A DNA stretch of 29,998 nucleotides from Ascoidea tarda (nom. inval.) (taxonomy: Eukaryota > Ascomycota > Saccharomycetes > Ascoideales > Ascoideaceae): contig JAKTTS010000157.1 in assembly GCA_030560485.1 (NCBI GenBank), positions 1 through 29,998 of the forward strand, given 5' to 3'. Shown in pieces: positions 28,901 through 29,998 of the stretch. The position numbers and the translations under genes are program-made. The notes below the pieces were generated by a model that made no database searches, was not told where the DNA came from, and worked only from the letters and a program-made list of their open reading frames with translations. Position 1 is the stretch's first letter. The number at the start of each line of letters is the position of its first letter.

Positions 28901-29480
28901 TCTTGGTTAGTTTTCAAAAATCGATAAAGATTGTGGTATATATAGACGATATATATAGTGTTTGTAATATTTTTGGCAATTCAAATGTAGCAAGATCCAG
29001 GAATAGTGAAGATGAAAAAAGGAAGATAAAGGAAAAAAGAAAAAAGAAAAAAACAAAGGGAAATCCAGGAGATTTAAATATTGTTGATAAAAGCTGGCGG
29101 AACAGGGAAATTTGAGGCATAAAAGACGAGAAGGTGCCTTTTTCCAGTCTGCTAAATTATGACTAAATTCATTGGTAAATTCAGAAAATTCCTGTCTGTT
29201 TGGGACCTAGATTAGCAGTTTTCGCTGAAGAAGTAACTTAGGGGAAAGATAGTGGTGAAGAAGCAAGTAAAAAGAAATGGGAGAATTTGGGAGCAAAAGA
29301 CGCAAACGTGGCCTAGCCAGTCATCTGGGTGACAAAGAGTCATTGCCTGGCCAGTAGAACTGGAGGAGGAGCAGCAGACCAAACAGGCCCAGAGACATGC
29401 TCCAGCTCGAGAAGCTCGTCTTCCAAATCTGTGATGGTGGGTAATTATATCGATCGAGCACAGAATATACAAGACGCGCA

Positions 29481-29509
29481 CTGCAGCACTGTGAGGCGCT
29501 GTGCTGCAG
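29481..29509. repeat. Inverted repeat in the GC-rich island upstream of CAR1
   Basis: CTGCAGCAC (29481-29489) and GTGCTGCAG (29501-29509) are exact reverse complements with an 11-nt spacer. The spacer itself contains GGCGCT, so the whole is strongly structured. Confidence 0.55.
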
Positions 29510-29620
29510 AGACACGCACACTCCCCGGCAGCGGGCTGACCGCTAAGCGAAGGACGTGGCGAGCGCCAGCGCGACGGGGCGGCGAAAGAGCTGTTCGGTA
29601 GAGGCGAGGAGGTGAAGGAA

Positions 29621-29655
29621 CTAGAGATAACTAGATAAAGCAGCTAGAGATAACT
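29621..29655. promoter_or_regulatory. Three GATAA sites in a 12-bp direct repeat
   Basis: CTAGAGATAACT occurs at 29621-29632 and 29644-29655, with another GATAA (29634-29638) between. Clustered GATAA cores are typical of nitrogen-catabolite control (Gln3/Gat1/Dal80). They lie about 730 bp upstream of the CAR1 start and about 60 bp past the NCB2 stop. Confidence 0.45.
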
Positions 29656-29712
29656 GGATGGAGCAACTAGATAGAGATACATAGACACAAGAGCACAAGG
29701 GCGCAACGCCAG

Positions 29713-29998
29713 TCAGAACTGGTTCTGCTGGTTCTGGAACTTCATCCGGGACTTCAAAAAGAGCTCTTCTTGCTTCTTCAACAATTCTTCCTCGCTCATT
29801 CCTGTGTTTTGTAGCTTGTGGTGCTTCCTTTCCCTGCCCTTCAAGTTCTCCTTGTGCTTTGAGAGAAGGTTCTTGATAGGTTCGATGTAGTCGTTATAAT
29901 CCAAGAGGTCGAGGGCCTTCAATACATGGTCACTAGCAATCGTCTTTTTGGCTTCTTTTTCTGCAATCTCGTTTGATTCTGCTGCCAATATCATCAAG
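29713..29998 (-). CDS. NCB2: NC2 beta (Ncb2/Dr1), C-terminal part, cut by window edge
   Basis: Beta subunit of negative cofactor 2, a histone-fold heterodimer (with Bur6) that binds TBP on DNA and controls transcription. The frame is open to the right edge: the last codon seen is TTG (Leu) followed by ATG, matching the internal FIMIL of yeast Ncb2, so the start lies outside. About 95 residues are present: MILAAESNEIAEKEAKKTIASDHVLKALDLLDYNDYIEP is the end of the histone fold, and GMSEEELLKKQEELFLKSRMKF is the conserved C-terminal helix. S. cerevisiae Ncb2 has 146 aa, so about 50 residues are missing. It functionally pairs with Mot1, coded at the other end of the window. Confidence 0.93.
   Translation of the reverse strand, partial: LMILAAESNEIAEKEAKKTIASDHVLKALDLLDYNDYIEPIKNLLSKHKENLKGRERKHHKLQNTGMSEEELLKKQEELFLKSRMKFQNQQNQF

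Larger units (their letters stand above)
28901..29712. promoter_or_regulatory. CAR1 upstream region and NCB2 3' flank
   Basis: About 810 bp. It has a direct repeat TATATATAG (28937-28945, 28950-28958), the only TATA candidates seen, about 37-58 bp from the start; a purine-rich stretch (29010-29065); a GC-rich island (about 29290-29610) with an inverted repeat; and three GATAA sites (29626-29653). Open frames in the GC-rich island have no recognisable protein. No tRNA found. Confidence 0.5.

Noticed and set aside
1-29998. CRISPR arrays, LTR elements or rRNA genes
   Set aside because: No spaced repeats, long terminal repeats, reverse transcriptase or integrase motifs, or rRNA sequence were seen.

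Overview
The window looks like nuclear DNA of a budding yeast (Saccharomycotina). Almost every gene has a direct Saccharomyces cerevisiae counterpart, genes are single compact reading frames, long proteins carry Asn/Gln/Ser/Thr runs, and the one intron recognised has the yeast signals GTATGT and TACTAAC. Genes are AT-rich (down to about 15% GC in places), while several promoters are GC-rich islands (up to about 73%). CTG leucine codons are almost absent, which fits lineages with a history of CUG reassignment or avoidance, but the species cannot be named from this.

Layout, left to right: MOT1 (+, 5' end outside the window) converges on CAB4 (-). SDH2 (-) follows and diverges from MTR10/KAP111 (+) across a GC-rich promoter with Gcn4-type sites, E-boxes and a CCAAT box. 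MTR10 converges on a GRE2/ARI1-type reductase (-). Next come a hAT-transposase-derived gene (-) and an F-BAR/SH3 gene of the Hof1/Cdc15 family (-). The latter diverges from HPT1 (+), which is followed by a second karyopherin of the Nmd5/Sxm1 (importin-7/8) type (+). That gene converges on CAR1 arginase (-), here with a short first exon and a 112-bp intron. The 3' part of NCB2 (-, NC2 beta) closes the window.

Functionally this is mostly housekeeping: TBP control (Mot1 and NC2 beta, one at each edge), coenzyme A synthesis (Cab4), respiration (Sdh2), purine salvage (Hpt1), arginine breakdown (Car1), cytokinesis (Hof1-like) and nuclear import (two karyopherins). The accessory item is the hAT-derived gene: its frame is intact, but the second catalytic Asp and the RC/AH motif of the transposase core are not recognisable, which suggests a domesticated gene. 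The most notable non-coding signals are an almost identical 18-bp tandem Gcn4/AP-1 element upstream of both karyopherin genes, the CAR1 intron, several perfect inverted repeats in promoters, and a base-skew flip from C-rich to G-rich along the sense strand of the long genes.
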